A model generated the notes under the pieces. That model was not told where the DNA came from. It did no database searches and worked only from the letters and a program-made list of their open reading frames with translations. Positions 18,196 through 28,620 of a stretch of DNA of 54,088 bases are shown piece after piece. A program made the position numbers and the translations under genes. The number at the start of each line of letters is the position of its first letter. The first letter of the stretch is position 1. This DNA is from CAZUHK01 sp964620345 (GTDB lineage: Bacteria; Planctomycetota; Phycisphaerae; Phycisphaerales; Zrk34), in the NCBI GenBank assembly GCA_964620345.1, contig CAZUHK010000004.1:1-54088 (forward strand), read 5' to 3'.

Positions 18196-19499
18196 GCGGC
18201 GCCCACCTCCGCGGCGTCGGCGGTCTTCGCCCGGCCGTGGGCCAGCGGCGCGGGCAGTGCCGCGAACCGCCCGACCGCGTCGTACAGCTCGCCGAAGTCG
18301 CGGAACAGGTCGCCGATGAGGCAGTCGGTCAGGTCGCCGTGCACGTGCGGATGGGCCTTGACGACCTTGCCGAAGCTGAAGTCGTGATCGTAGAAGGCGT
18401 AGACGAGGTTTCGCATCGCCTCGATGCCGCTACAGACCGTCTGGCCGTAGTCGGCGAAGGCCGCGGCGGCGGTGTCGCCTGCGGCGAGCGCGCGGTCGGC
18501 CGCGTCGGCGCCCAGCTCGCCGCTCTTGAGCGCCAGCAGCACGCCGGAGGAGAACACCGGATCCAGAAACGCGAACGCATCGCCCACCAGCAGCAGGCCG
18601 TCGGCGGCGCAATGCTTCGCGCGATACGAGTAGTCGCCGGTGACGTAGAACTTGCCGACCTGTCGGCCGGCACCCAGGTGGTCTTCGATCCAGGCGTTGC
18701 TCTTCACCTCCCGCTCGAACACGGCCCGCGGATCCTTCACGCCGTCGCGATGCAGGTACGCGCGATCGGCGACCAGGCCCACGCTCACCACGTCGCCTCG
18801 CAGGGGGATGTACCAGAACCAGCCCTTGTCCGGCACGCTGGCGACGGTGGTGGCGCCCGCGTCGATGCCCGGGTCGCGCATCGCGCCCTTGAAATAGGTC
18901 CAGATGGAAATCTTGTTGAGCTTGGGGTCGCGCACGCGCCAGTCGTTGCGGTTGATGGCGAACATGTCGCGGCCCGAGGCGTCGATGGTCAGCGGCGCGC
19001 GCAGCTCGTAGCGCTCGCCCGCCGCGGTCTGCGCGGTGAGGCCGATGACGCGACCGGCATCTTCGATCAGCGATCTGGCCTGCGTGAGCTCGCGCACGTC
19101 GGCGCCCCGGTCGGCGGCGTTGTCGAGCAGGATCTTGTCGAAGGCGCTGCGGTACACCTGCCACGTCTGGCTGCTGGGGTGATCGCGATGGCTGTGGAAG
19201 TAGAACGGCTCGCTCACCCGGCCGTCGGGACGGACGAACTGCACGCTGAACTTCTTTGTGAAGCCCGCGGCGTTGAGCTTGGGCGTCACGCCTAGGCGGT
19301 TGAGCGTGTACCAGCAGAACGGCACGAGCGATTCGCCGACGTGGTAGCGGGGGAAGCGGTCCTTCTCGAGCACCACCACCCGCCAGCCGCGCTCGGCCAG
19401 CAGCGCCGCGCTGGTCGCGCCCGCCGGGCCGCCGCCGATCACGATCACGTCGGCCTGTTCCACATCACCGGATGGTCGCTTGGCAATCATCGCGTTCAC
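18192..19499 (-). CDS. FAD-dependent halogenase-like oxidoreductase
   Basis: A 435-residue flavoprotein. An N-terminal Rossmann motif VIVIGGGPAGATSAALLAE binds FAD. FPRYHVGESLVP and the later GDAFAFLDPVFSSGVLLAL are typical of the tryptophan-halogenase/geranylgeranyl-reductase group. GWFWYIPLRGD contains the WxWxIP signature used to recognise flavin-dependent halogenases. A GTG at 19499 overlapping the previous stop (GTGA) was taken as start; an ATG at 19490 is the alternative, and the longer open frame upstream lies inside the preceding gene. Many members of this group do not halogenate, so chlorination is only a possibility. Confidence 0.82.
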   Translation of the reverse strand: MNAMIAKRPSGDVEQADVIVIGGGPAGATSAALLAERGWRVVVLEKDRFPRYHVGESLVPFCWYTLNRLGVTPKLNAAGFTKKFSVQFVRPDGRVSEPFYFHSHRDHPSSQTWQVYRSAFDKILLDNAADRGADVRELTQARSLIEDAGRVIGLTAQTAAGERYELRAPLTIDASGRDMFAINRNDWRVRDPKLNKISIWTYFKGAMRDPGIDAGATTVASVPDKGWFWYIPLRGDVVSVGLVADRAYLHRDGVKDPRAVFEREVKSNAWIEDHLGAGRQVGKFYVTGDYSYRAKHCAADGLLLVGDAFAFLDPVFSSGVLLALKSGELGADAADRALAAGDTAAAAFADYGQTVCSGIEAMRNLVYAFYDHDFSFGKVVKAHPHVHGDLTDCLIGDLFRDFGELYDAVGRFAALPAPLAHGRAKTADAAEVGAA

Positions 19500-20089
19500 T
19501 CCAATCGCCCGCCGCCGCCGGGCGGCAGGATCTCGACCACGTCGGCCACGGTCTGGTCGGCGTGATTCACCAGGACGTTGCGGCGTCCGTACAGCGTGTG
19601 CTCGCTGCCAGGGCCAAGGCCCAACGCCGCGTCGATCCATTCATCGCTTCGCACCCGGAAAAACCCGCGCGGCCGGCTGCGGTGGGCCACCGCGTGCTCG
19701 CCGAGGATCGCGCCCAGCGGGACGCGGCCTTCGCGGATCAGCCGCTGAACGGGCACGGGGAACATCGGCAACACGATTCGGATCGCGCCGAACTCCACCG
19801 CCGCGCCGTCGCGGTCGCGCACCAGCACGACCTGGCGGAAATAGCCGGTGTCGTCGTGGTACTCATCGAGCTTGCGCAGGTGCAGCCGATCGCCGTGGTA
19901 CGCCTCGAGCGTGGGCGTCATGTCGCCGTCGTGCATGAGCAGTTGCTTGTGCGGCTGGGGCATCTGCTGGCCGAAGATGCGCTCGAACGGCGGCGCGGGC
20001 CGATCGATCCGCTCGTAGAACAGCTTGAGCGGGTACATCAGGTCGGCCGTGAGCCGGTCTTCGGTGCGCAGGTCGGTCATCGCGTTCAT
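19496..20089 (-). CDS. Chorismate-lyase-like protein (UTRA fold)
   Basis: A 197-residue protein resembling the Rv2949c/UbiC chorismate pyruvate-lyase fold. The pattern LLMHDGDMTPTLEAYHGDRL (about 50), then VEFGAIRIVLPMFP and REGRVPLGAIL near 100-125, with RNVLVNHADQTVADV near the end, matches this group. Such enzymes remove pyruvate from chorismate to give 4-hydroxybenzoate. The ATG at 20089 was chosen because it overlaps the radical-SAM stop; the much longer open frame is a shadow. With an adenylate-forming ligase and thioesterase downstream, 4-hydroxybenzoate is an attractive pathway intermediate. Catalytic residues were not aligned. Confidence 0.65.
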   Translation of the reverse strand: MNAMTDLRTEDRLTADLMYPLKLFYERIDRPAPPFERIFGQQMPQPHKQLLMHDGDMTPTLEAYHGDRLHLRKLDEYHDDTGYFRQVVLVRDRDGAAVEFGAIRIVLPMFPVPVQRLIREGRVPLGAILGEHAVAHRSRPRGFFRVRSDEWIDAALGLGPGSEHTLYGRRNVLVNHADQTVADVVEILPPGGGGRLE

Positions 20090-21426
20090 CCCGTGGCCGC
20101 GGGCCGGTGCTCGGGCTCGAAGAACTCGATCAGCAGCGAATCGACGCGCAGCAGCGCCGCGCGGCTCAGCCGCAGCTCGTCGCCGTCGATGGTCAGGTCG
20201 CCGGTGGCTTTCATGTTGGCAAGCGCATCGGCGTAGCGTCGGGCGATGTCCACGCCGAACTTGTCGCGGAAGTAATCGATGCTGACGCGGCCGAGCTTGA
20301 GCTGCAGCACCAGCTCGCGGATGAGGCGCTGCTCGTCGTCCAACGGGTAGCCGCGGCGGATGGGCAGTTCCCCGACCTCGACGCGCTGGCAGTAGGGATC
20401 GAAGTCCTTTTCGTTCTGGTAGTGCACGCCGTTGATGTGCCCGAAACTCGACACGCCCAGCGCAAGCATGTCCGCGCCGCGCCACAGCGCATCGCGGTAG
20501 ACGAACTGAATCTTCTGCGGATCGCGCACGGCGGTGTAGGCGCTGGTGACGGTGTAGCCGGCCGCTTCGAGCCGGTCGTACGCCTCGGTCACCCAGCGGC
20601 GCTTGGTCGGCCAGTCGGCCACGGGCGCCGCGAGCTTGCCCTCGCGCTGCATCGACTTGTAAATCTGCGTGTTGAACGGGATCTCCATCTGGTAGATCGT
20701 GATGCACTGCGGCGCCAGGGCGATCGCCTCATCGATGCAGGCGTGCCAGTTGGCATCGGTCTCTTCGAGCATGCCGGCGATGAGGTCGATGTTGATCTGC
20801 TCAAACCCCACGTCGCGCGCCGCCTGGTAGGCCCTGTGGATCGCCCGGCCGTCGTGCGCGCGGTTGTTCACCTCGAGAATGTGCGGGTTGAAGTTCTCCA
20901 CCCCCAGCGACAGGCGCGTCACGCCCAGCGCTTTGAGCCCCGCGAGCTTGCTGGGGTTCAGCGTGCCCGGCTCGCACTCGAAGGCGATCTCTTGGACCTC
21001 GGCCATGTTCAGATGTTCGCGCAGGCCGTCGAAGACCTGCCCGAGCTGCTTGAGCGACAGGTAGCTCGGCGTGCCCCCGCCGAAGTAGAGGAACCGGATC
21101 GGCCGGCCCGCGATCGCGGCGCGGTCCGCCTGCTGCTTCGTCTCTTTCAGCACCGCGTCGATGTACCGCCCGATCGCCGCGGCGTTCTTGTCGGTGTAGA
21201 CCTTGAAGTAGCAGAAGTGGCAGCGCTTGCGGCAGAAGGGAATATGCACATACACGCCCAGCGGCGTGTCGGCATCGGGCGCACGGTCGAACGCGGCTTG
21301 CACATCATCCACGTATCGATCCGACCAGGCATTGAACGGCGGGTAGTTGGAGACGAAGTATCCCCCGGCGATCGTCTTGTCGCTGGTTCGGGGCGTCAGC
21401 GTGGTCGAGGGGGTCTTGTCAGTCAC
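20086..21426 (-). CDS. Radical-SAM enzyme of the HemN/HemW (coproporphyrinogen-oxidase-like) family
   Basis: A 446-residue protein. CRKRCHFCYF gives the CX3CX2C iron-sulfur site (about residue 57), followed by FLYFGGGTPSYLS, EIAFECEPGTLN, RLSLGVENF and a C-terminal winged-helix-like part. HemN oxidises coproporphyrinogen; HemW is a heme chaperone; others are methyltransferases or C-C bond enzymes of secondary metabolism. The GTG at 21426, with GGAG 7 nt upstream and an 8-nt overlap with the previous gene, was preferred; an ATG at 21444 is the alternative. Its position in a biosynthetic-looking operon favours a dedicated role rather than heme synthesis. Confidence 0.85.
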   Translation of the reverse strand: MTDKTPSTTLTPRTSDKTIAGGYFVSNYPPFNAWSDRYVDDVQAAFDRAPDADTPLGVYVHIPFCRKRCHFCYFKVYTDKNAAAIGRYIDAVLKETKQQADRAAIAGRPIRFLYFGGGTPSYLSLKQLGQVFDGLREHLNMAEVQEIAFECEPGTLNPSKLAGLKALGVTRLSLGVENFNPHILEVNNRAHDGRAIHRAYQAARDVGFEQINIDLIAGMLEETDANWHACIDEAIALAPQCITIYQMEIPFNTQIYKSMQREGKLAAPVADWPTKRRWVTEAYDRLEAAGYTVTSAYTAVRDPQKIQFVYRDALWRGADMLALGVSSFGHINGVHYQNEKDFDPYCQRVEVGELPIRRGYPLDDEQRLIRELVLQLKLGRVSIDYFRDKFGVDIARRYADALANMKATGDLTIDGDELRLSRAALLRVDSLLIEFFEPEHRPAATG

Positions 21427-22666
21427 GATTCGCTCCGGGTGCATCACCGTTGGATTCAGTTGATTCTTGCCCGGCCCGGAAGGCGTACAGGCCGCCGTCG
21501 TCGCTGCCGATGAGCACCAGATCGCCGGACACCGCGGGGCTGGACGCGACCGCCCGGCCGATCTCGTAGCTCCACAATTCTTCGCCGGTGGCCAGGTCGA
21601 GCAGGTACACGTGGCCGTCATCGCTACCGGCGAACACGCGGTCGCCGACGATGATCGGCGAGCTGTCGACCTTGCCTCGGGTCTCGAATCGCCAGCGGGG
21701 CGTGCCGTCGGCCGCGCCGGCGCAGTGCACCGCGCGGTCGCGCCCGCCGAACACGACGTGCTCGCCGTCCACCGCCGCGGCGCTGAAGAACGCGAACCGC
21801 TTGTGCTCGTAGCGCCAGGCGATTTGGCCGGTCTCCAAATCCGCGGCGACGAAGACGTTGCCGTAGTGGCCGAGGTATGCCCGGCCGGCGTGCAGCGCGG
21901 CGGTGCCGGCGTTGGGGTGTTCGATGTGGACCCGCGAGACGACTTGGCGCGTGTCGATGTCGATGGCGTAGATGATGCCATCGCACCCGCCGAACACCAC
22001 CTGCCGGCGGGCGGTGTCGATCGCGGGCGTGCCGTTGAGGTAGTTCTCGGTGGTTTGCGACCAGACCTGCTCGCCGCTGCCGGCTTCCAGGCAATACAGC
22101 GTGCCGTCGTAGCTGCCGAAGAACACGCCCGGCCGGCCGTCGGCGAGCGTGGCGTGCACCGCCCCGCCGGTGATCTTGTCGTTGGCTTCGAACGTCCAGC
22201 GGACCGCGCCGGTGCCCGCGTCCAGGGCGAAGAACGTGCCGATGTTGTTGCCGACGTAGACCGTGCCATCGTGCACCAGCGGCGGGGCCTGGATCTCGGG
22301 CATGTCGTCGGCCGGACCCAGCAGGCGTTTCCACTTCACCGAGCCATCGGCCACGTTCACCGCGTAGCAGCGGCCATCGGCCGAGCCGACGTACGCCACG
22401 CCGCCGGCCACGACGGGCGAGGACTTGATCGGCCCGTCGGTCATCACGCGCCAAGCGAGCGACAGCGCATCACCCAACTCGCCGGTCACCGCGCCGGTCA
22501 TCGCCACGTCGGCGCGAAACGTCGGCCAGTCGGCCGGGGCGAGCGTGCGCGCGGGCCCGGTCGCCGCCTTGGCCTTGGGCGAGGCCTCGGTGGGCGCGCG
22601 GTCGCAACCTGGCCACGCGGCGAGCCCGGCGATCAGCGGAATGAGCCAGAACGTACGCATACCCAT
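21419..22666 (-). CDS. PQQ-type beta-propeller lipoprotein
   Basis: A 415-residue lipoprotein (lipobox AAWPGC, Cys about residue 21) with at least seven PQQ/quinoprotein-like strands of the form DGxVYxxxxDGxLYALDAxTGxxxW, for example TVYVGNNIGTFFALDAGTG and RVFAGSDDGHVYLLDLATGE. This is a scaffold propeller outside the inner membrane; no PQQ-ligand set typical of dehydrogenases was identified, so enzyme activity is not implied. It starts 17 nt after the alcohol-dehydrogenase stop (an ATG at 22660 is an alternative) and is one of four such proteins in or next to the MarR-controlled locus. Confidence 0.82.
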   Translation of the reverse strand: MGMRTFWLIPLIAGLAAWPGCDRAPTEASPKAKAATGPARTLAPADWPTFRADVAMTGAVTGELGDALSLAWRVMTDGPIKSSPVVAGGVAYVGSADGRCYAVNVADGSVKWKRLLGPADDMPEIQAPPLVHDGTVYVGNNIGTFFALDAGTGAVRWTFEANDKITGGAVHATLADGRPGVFFGSYDGTLYCLEAGSGEQVWSQTTENYLNGTPAIDTARRQVVFGGCDGIIYAIDIDTRQVVSRVHIEHPNAGTAALHAGRAYLGHYGNVFVAADLETGQIAWRYEHKRFAFFSAAAVDGEHVVFGGRDRAVHCAGAADGTPRWRFETRGKVDSSPIIVGDRVFAGSDDGHVYLLDLATGEELWSYEIGRAVASSPAVSGDLVLIGSDDGGLYAFRAGQESTESNGDAPGANRD

Positions 22667-22683
22667 GAATTCACTCTAGGCCC

Positions 22684-23811
22684 TCATCGCACAGCGTGGT
22701 AAAGCGCGGCGAAAGTTTCAGCGTCCACCTTTCGCGGGTTGAACGTGCCGGTCCACTGCTCGGCGGCGTCGGCGGCCAGCTCGTCGATTCGCGATGGATC
22801 GACGCCCGCTTGGTCGAGCGTGCGCGGCAGTTTCGCGGCGTCGAGCAACGCTTCGAGCCGCGCCGCCAGCGCCTCGGGCGCCAGGCCGGTGACCTGTTCG
22901 TACTGCCGCGCAATCGCTTGGTCGGCGGCGTTGAATCGCACGACCGCGGGCAGCATCAGTCCCACCGCCGAGCCGTGCACGATTCCGAAGCGCGCGGTGA
23001 GCGGGTTGGCCGCGGCGTGTGCGGCGCCGAGCATGCTCAGCTCGATCGCCCGCCCGGCCAGCGCCGCGCCGTGCTGCATCGCCGCGCGGGCCGCGCGGTC
23101 GGCCGGGTCGGCCAGCACACGCTCGAACGCATGGTTCATCATCGAAAACGCCCGCCGGCTCAGCGCGAGCGACGCCTCGGTTCGCTCGGCGGTCACCGCG
23201 GTTTCCACCGCGTGGGCGATCGCGTCGATGCCGCTGTTGGCCGTGACGTGCGGCGGCTGGGTGAGCGTGAGCGATGGATCGAGCAGCGCCACGGCCGGCA
23301 GCGCCTTGGGGTCGCCGCAGGCCATCTTGCGGTGCGTGGCCGCGTCGCTGATCAGCGCGAAGCTCTGGCATTCGCTGCCGGTGCCCGCGGTGGTGGGCGC
23401 GGCGATCATGGGCAGCAGGGGTCGCGTCGCCTTACCCCGGCCCTGGTAATCGGCCATCGTCCCGCCGTTGGTCAGCACGAAGTTGCAGCCCTTGGCCGTG
23501 TCCATCGACGAGCCGCCGCCCAGGCCCACGATCAGGTCGACGTTCGCCTCGCGCGCCACGTTGACGCATTCATCGACGCAGTCGGTGGTGGGGTTTTCAC
23601 GCACGCGATCGAACGTCGCGGCGAGCAGGCCGGCCAGCGCCCGCCGCGCGCGATCGACGTGGCCGGCGGAGACGATGCCCGGGTCGGTCACCAGCAGCAC
23701 GCGGCTGCCGCCGTGCTCGCGAATGAGCCGGCCCAGTTGATCGAGCGCGCCCTCGCCCACCGCCAGCCGCTGCGCAGCCGGGGGTTCCAGTTGCTCGATG
23801 TGTACACTCAC
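22684..23811 (-). CDS. Iron-containing (group III) alcohol dehydrogenase
   Basis: A 375-residue NAD(P)-dependent dehydrogenase. Seen are the nucleotide-binding VGLGGGSSMDTAKGCNF (about 90-105), PTTAGTGSECQSFALI, and the metal-binding region with His in NSGIDAIAHAVE, AAHAAANPLTARFGIVHGSAVG (quoted in part: ANPLTARFGIVHGSAVG). It interconverts an alcohol and an aldehyde. A GTG at 23811 overlaps the aldehyde-dehydrogenase stop (GTGA), so the pair is translationally coupled and probably works on one substrate. Confidence 0.9.
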   Translation of the reverse strand: MSVHIEQLEPPAAQRLAVGEGALDQLGRLIREHGGSRVLLVTDPGIVSAGHVDRARRALAGLLAATFDRVRENPTTDCVDECVNVAREANVDLIVGLGGGSSMDTAKGCNFVLTNGGTMADYQGRGKATRPLLPMIAAPTTAGTGSECQSFALISDAATHRKMACGDPKALPAVALLDPSLTLTQPPHVTANSGIDAIAHAVETAVTAERTEASLALSRRAFSMMNHAFERVLADPADRAARAAMQHGAALAGRAIELSMLGAAHAAANPLTARFGIVHGSAVGLMLPAVVRFNAADQAIARQYEQVTGLAPEALAARLEALLDAAKLPRTLDQAGVDPSRIDELAADAAEQWTGTFNPRKVDAETFAALYHAVR

Positions 23812-25250
23812 CCGGGCACCCGCTGAATCGCCCGGCGGCGGTAGAGGAACTCGAACAGGTTGCCCTCGTGCGGCTGGTCCCACTGGATCGCCGTGGTCGG
23901 CGCCGCGCCAAGGTTCAGCCGATCGATATCAGCACAGCCCAGGCAGGCGTGGATGAAGTCGGCATCGTCGGTGATCGCGGTGACCACCAGCGACGGGCCG
24001 ATCTGCTCGAGCACCCGTTCCTGCGGCAGCTCGACCACGGCCACGAAGGGAAACAGGAACTCGGTGTTCGCCAGCGGATGATCGAATGATTCGCAGTACA
24101 CGACCGTGGGCAGCAGATAGGTCGAGCCGCGGTGGGTGACCCTGCGCGGCCGATCGCGTCGCGTGGCGGTGAGGTCTTGGGCGCCGGGCGTGTTGAGGTG
24201 CTCTTCGATCGCGTCGTGCATGAACGCGGCGAACCGCGGGTTGGCGAACGCCGCGAGCCGCGCCGCTTCGTCGTCGGCGTCGGTCGGGCCGATCGCGACC
24301 AGCCGGTCGGCCAGGGCCTCGGCGATCGCCCGGCCGTGGCGCGGGGTGATGATCGTCGAAGCGTTGATGCAACTGCGCCCGCTGTTGGCCGCGACCGAGT
24401 CGACCATCACATCGAGGTAGTCGGCCCAGCGGTCGGCCTTGTCGTGGCCGAGGATGATCTTGCTGCGGCCGGTGCCGTGGCATTCGATGTTCGGATCGTC
24501 GGCGTAGCGGGCGAGGGTCTTGTCGTCGCCGAAGATGATGCCCCGGCCGCAGCCCGTGAGGATCGCCTGGGCGCCCTCGTGCGTGGTGGGGTAGAACCCG
24601 AACGCCTGCGGCGGGCAGCCGGCGGCGATCAGCGAATGGATGATCCGCAGCGGCGTCCACGGCTCCTCGCGCCCGGGCTTGAGCATGACCGGCACTTTGA
24701 GCGGGATCGCCGGCAGCCAGATGCTGTTGACCCCCGGGGAGTTGCTGGGCAGCACGACGCCCAGCGCGTCGGTCGTGGCGAAGTAGCTCACCGCCGCGCC
24801 GGCCTGCTCGCCGTAGCCGGCGTCGATCGCCGACAGGTCCAGCCCCCGCGTCAGGCCGCGCAAAATCGTGCCCATCTCCGCGAGCACGTGGCGGATCTTG
24901 TCCATGTTCTTTCGCACCAGCGCGTGCGGCAGACCGCTGGTCGCCGAGAGCTGAGCGATGTAATCGTCCGGCGACTGCGTGGTGTTTTCACCCAGCGGCA
25001 GGTCGGCGGTCATGAACAGATCGGCCGCGCCGGCGCAGATGTCGATCAGTTCCGCACAGGTCTTGCTTGCCAGCGCCGCCCGCGCTTCGCCGGCCTTGCG
25101 CGCGTCGCGCCGAATGATCCCCGCGTTCACCTGGCTGACACTGACCAGCTCCGCGCCCGTGCGATGGTCGGCCACCTCGACGGTGTCGAGCGAGGTGTAG
25201 GGTTCGCCCAAGCGAAGGGCGGGGATGTGCGGCGGGGGGGGGTTGGTCAT
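23808..25250 (-). CDS. Aldehyde dehydrogenase-superfamily enzyme (possibly acyl-CoA-reducing)
   Basis: A 480-residue ALDH-fold enzyme. Seen are VVLPSNSPGVNSIWLPA (about 165), VMLKPGREEPWTP with the cofactor-binding Lys, and the catalytic cysteine in NSGRSCINAS (about 290). Such enzymes oxidise aldehydes to acids or acyl-CoAs, or run in reverse on acyl-CoA. The ATG at 25250 (MTN) lies inside the first unit of repeat arm C and was probably created or displaced by that insertion. It lies between an adenylate-forming ligase and an alcohol dehydrogenase, suggesting an alcohol/aldehyde/acid/acyl-CoA sequence. Confidence 0.85.
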   Translation of the reverse strand: MTNPPPPHIPALRLGEPYTSLDTVEVADHRTGAELVSVSQVNAGIIRRDARKAGEARAALASKTCAELIDICAGAADLFMTADLPLGENTTQSPDDYIAQLSATSGLPHALVRKNMDKIRHVLAEMGTILRGLTRGLDLSAIDAGYGEQAGAAVSYFATTDALGVVLPSNSPGVNSIWLPAIPLKVPVMLKPGREEPWTPLRIIHSLIAAGCPPQAFGFYPTTHEGAQAILTGCGRGIIFGDDKTLARYADDPNIECHGTGRSKIILGHDKADRWADYLDVMVDSVAANSGRSCINASTIITPRHGRAIAEALADRLVAIGPTDADDEAARLAAFANPRFAAFMHDAIEEHLNTPGAQDLTATRRDRPRRVTHRGSTYLLPTVVYCESFDHPLANTEFLFPFVAVVELPQERVLEQIGPSLVVTAITDDADFIHACLGCADIDRLNLGAAPTTAIQWDQPHEGNLFEFLYRRRAIQRVPG

Positions 25251-25277
25251 TGGTCAATAGTCAGTGGTCAGTGGTCA
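25243..25277. repeat. Locus C, arm 1: five 7-nt units
   Basis: Tandem units TTGGTCA, TTGGTCA, ATAGTCA, GTGGTCA, GTGGTCA with an exact 7-nt period. On the minus strand this arm ends the decayed four-helix-bundle gene (its TGA lies here) and supplies the ATG of the aldehyde-dehydrogenase gene. Confidence 0.9.
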
Positions 25278-25665
25278 TTCGAGTCGGGCCGCTTGAGGCG
25301 ACCGCGGGCGGTGCGGCGGGAGGCCATGATGATGCGGCTCAACGCGCGGCCTTATTCGAGCACACCGCCAAGCTTGGCCTGCGGCATCAGTTTCGCCCTG
25401 ACGATCAATTTGAGCCAGACGACCGATTCGTTGAGCTCCTTCTGCACGATGCCGAGCTTGTGTACGAAGTCGGCCTTGCTCTCGGCGCCACGGGCCTCGG
25501 CGTACAACGCACAGGGCGAGCTGGAACTTCGCAACAACTGACGCCCAATATGCAACTCCGCCTCGCCGCGCTCCTTTGTCAAACTACGCACAACCGAATC
25601 GCCCGCGCGGCGAAGTCGATCAGCCGATCCTCCAGCACATCCGACGGATGCGGGTCATCCACCAT
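25268..25665 (-). pseudogene. Decayed four-helix-bundle protein (23S-rRNA intervening-sequence protein/S23 family)
   Basis: A start at 25665 with a GGAG ribosome site opens MVDDPHPSDVLEDRLIDFA but runs into TGA after RAIRLCVV. A one-frame shift near 25600 continues as SLTKERGEAELHIGRQLLRS, then ALYAEARGAESKADFVHKL, QKELNESVVWLKLI and AKLMPQAKLGGVLE. An in-frame TAA (25354-25352) follows, and the same frame reads on RALSRIIMASRRTA to a TGA at 25268. The blocks RxxxQLLRSxxSPxxxYAEARGAES and DFxHKLxIxxKELxESxxWL are hallmarks of the S23/IVP family, related to Avd of diversity-generating retroelements. One frameshift plus one nonsense change give a dead copy; assembly error cannot be excluded. 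Confidence 0.85.
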
Positions 25666-25680
25666 CGCCCCGACTCCTCA

Positions 25681-25709
25681 ATGACCATTGACCACTGCCC
25701 ACTGACCAT

Positions 25710-25712
<3 letters not shown>
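25681..25712. repeat. Locus C, arm 2: four 7-nt units
   Basis: Tandem units ATGACCA, TTGACCA, CTGCCCA, CTGACCA, inverted relative to arm 1. The arm ends in TTCA, which on the minus strand is the TGA stop of the ligase gene (25712-25710). A GGAG for the pseudogene follows the arm directly on the minus strand. Confidence 0.9.
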
Positions 25713-26782
<1,070 letters not shown>

Positions 26783-26786
<4 letters not shown>

Positions 26787-28399
26787 GTGGGCAGGCCTTT
26801 CAGCGCCTGGGGGAAGAACTGATCGACCGTCCGCTGGCTCGGCGGGCGGGTCAGCAGCGAGACGATGACCAGCGACGCGACCGACACGATCAGGATGAAC
26901 AGGGCCGGCATCGCCCCGGCCACGAGGTATTCTCCGCCTTCGATCCTGCCGAAATAGGCCCGCTCGTGGAGGAAGATGTCGTCGATGAAGAAGACCAGCC
27001 ACGCGCCCATGGTCGCCAGCACGCAGGCGATGGCCCCGGCTTTGGTCACGCGCTTCCAGTACAGCGCCGCGAACACCAGCGGGAACAGGCACCCGAAGCC
27101 GGTGAAGCACCACACGCCCAGGTCGAACACGTTGGTGCCCAGGAGCATCATCGACAGCAGGTAGGCCACGGTGACGATGACCACGACGAACCCGCGTGCC
27201 AGCCAGACGAGCTGGCGGTCGGTCAGCCGGCCTTCGCGGACGTTGGGGCGGACGATGTCGTTGGTGAACATCGTGCCCAGGCAGACGAACTGCGAATCGA
27301 GCGAGCTCATGATCGCCGCGAGGATGCCCGCGGTGAGCAGGCCGCCGAGCACGGGATTTTCGATGAGCTGGGCGACCATGCGGCCCAGCGCCGCGTTGGC
27401 GTTGGGCACGCGCATCTGGTCCGACGCGGCCATGCCCGCGGCCCACATGCCGATCAGGATGCACGGCACCCACACGATGCCGATGAAAATCGGATGCGCC
27501 ACGACCGTCAGACGGAATGTCTTGGCGCTGCGCGCCGTGAGCCAGTGCTGGAACAGGTGGGGGAACATGCCCACGCTCAGGGGGATGACGAAGTAGCTGA
27601 AGAACTTGAGCTTGCCCATGCCTTCGCGGCTGGCGTTTTCGGGCGCGTGGTCGAGCACCATCTGTGCCGCCTGGCCGGCGCCGCCCAGGGCCCGGGCGAT
27701 CAGCGTGAACGTCACCACGCCCATGGCCATGAACACCAGCGTCTGGAACGTGTTGGCCCAGGCCGCCGACCGCACGCCGCCGAAGAAAACGTAGGAGCAG
27801 ACCACGAAGCAGACCACCAGCCCGGTGAGCCACGGGGGGACCGAACCGACGAAGTGCATCTGCCCCGCGATCGCCGGGTGCGGCACGCCGGCGAAGGTTT
27901 CGGGAAACATCCCCTCGGTGATCGGCTGCATCGTCTTGCACGCGGCGATGATGCCCACCAGCAGGTACGGAATCACCAGCAGCACGAGGATGGGAAAGAG
28001 CATGTAGCCCAGCGCCGGCGATTCGAAGCGGGCGCGGAAGTACTGCACTTGCGTGAAGTAGCCGTACCGCTTGCCGATCGCCCAGAGCTTGATGCCCACG
28101 AGGAAGAAGATCGCCGAGTGGATCAGCCCCGACCACGAGGCCATCAGGCCGTACACGCCGATGCCCAGCTCGAAGCTCTTGGCGGTCGAGCCGACCAGCG
28201 CGAAGCCGGTCATCGTCGTGCCGAACACACTCATCAGCAGCAGGAACGGGCCGATCGACCGCGACGCGACGAAGTAGTCCTTGCTCGTGCCGCGGAAGAA
28301 GCGTGAACTGGCCAGGCCCAGCGCCATCAGCAGCGCCAGGTAGCCGACGATGATCCACAGCGGCGTGCGCGACGCCTCGGCCAACAGCACCGTCATCAT
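26783..28399 (-). CDS. Sodium:solute symporter (SSS family)
   Basis: Integral membrane transporter of 538 residues with about 13 hydrophobic helices. The family pattern FVASRSIGPFLLLMSVFGTTMTGFALVG (quoted in part: ASRSIGPFLLLMSVFG) near the start and GLLTAGILAAIMSSLDSQF (about 360) with the SSLDS motif are diagnostic. It imports a solute, often a carboxylate, amino acid or sugar, with Na+. It overlaps the small DUF3311 gene upstream, a common partner of SSS carriers. A carboxylate substrate matching the downstream ligase would make sense (inference). Confidence 0.92.
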
Positions 28400-28620
28400 T
28401 CGCTTTGCTCCTGGCCCTCATCGGCCCACCGCTCGACCTGCGTGGGCCAGGCGAACTTCACCGCCGCCAGCCACACAACGCCCGCGGCCAGCGAGAAGCA
28501 GGCGTGATAGAAAAGCCCGATGGGCATGAAGCCCAGCACCAGTGCGCGGCTGTCCCACCACCAGTAATCCTGGTGCAGCACGAACAGCGCCGCGACGAGC
28601 AGCCAGATGACCTTCTTCAT
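28396..28620 (-). CDS. Small membrane protein, DUF3311-like, SSS-transporter partner
   Basis: A 74-residue protein with two hydrophobic helices (about 4-18 and 30-58) containing HQDYWWW between them. Small two-helix proteins of this kind are regularly encoded just before SSS transporters and are thought to be accessory subunits. The ATG overlaps the preceding PQQ gene and the stop overlaps the transporter gene, both by ATGA. Confidence 0.8.
   Translation of the reverse strand: MKKVIWLLVAALFVLHQDYWWWDSRALVLGFMPIGLFYHACFSLAAGVVWLAAVKFAWPTQVERWADEGQEQSE

Noticed and set aside
10681..21426. Aryl-polyene or other polyketide gene cluster
   Set aside because: Ligase, thioesterase and glycosyltransferase fit, but no ketosynthase, acyl carrier protein, ketoreductase or dehydratase is present.
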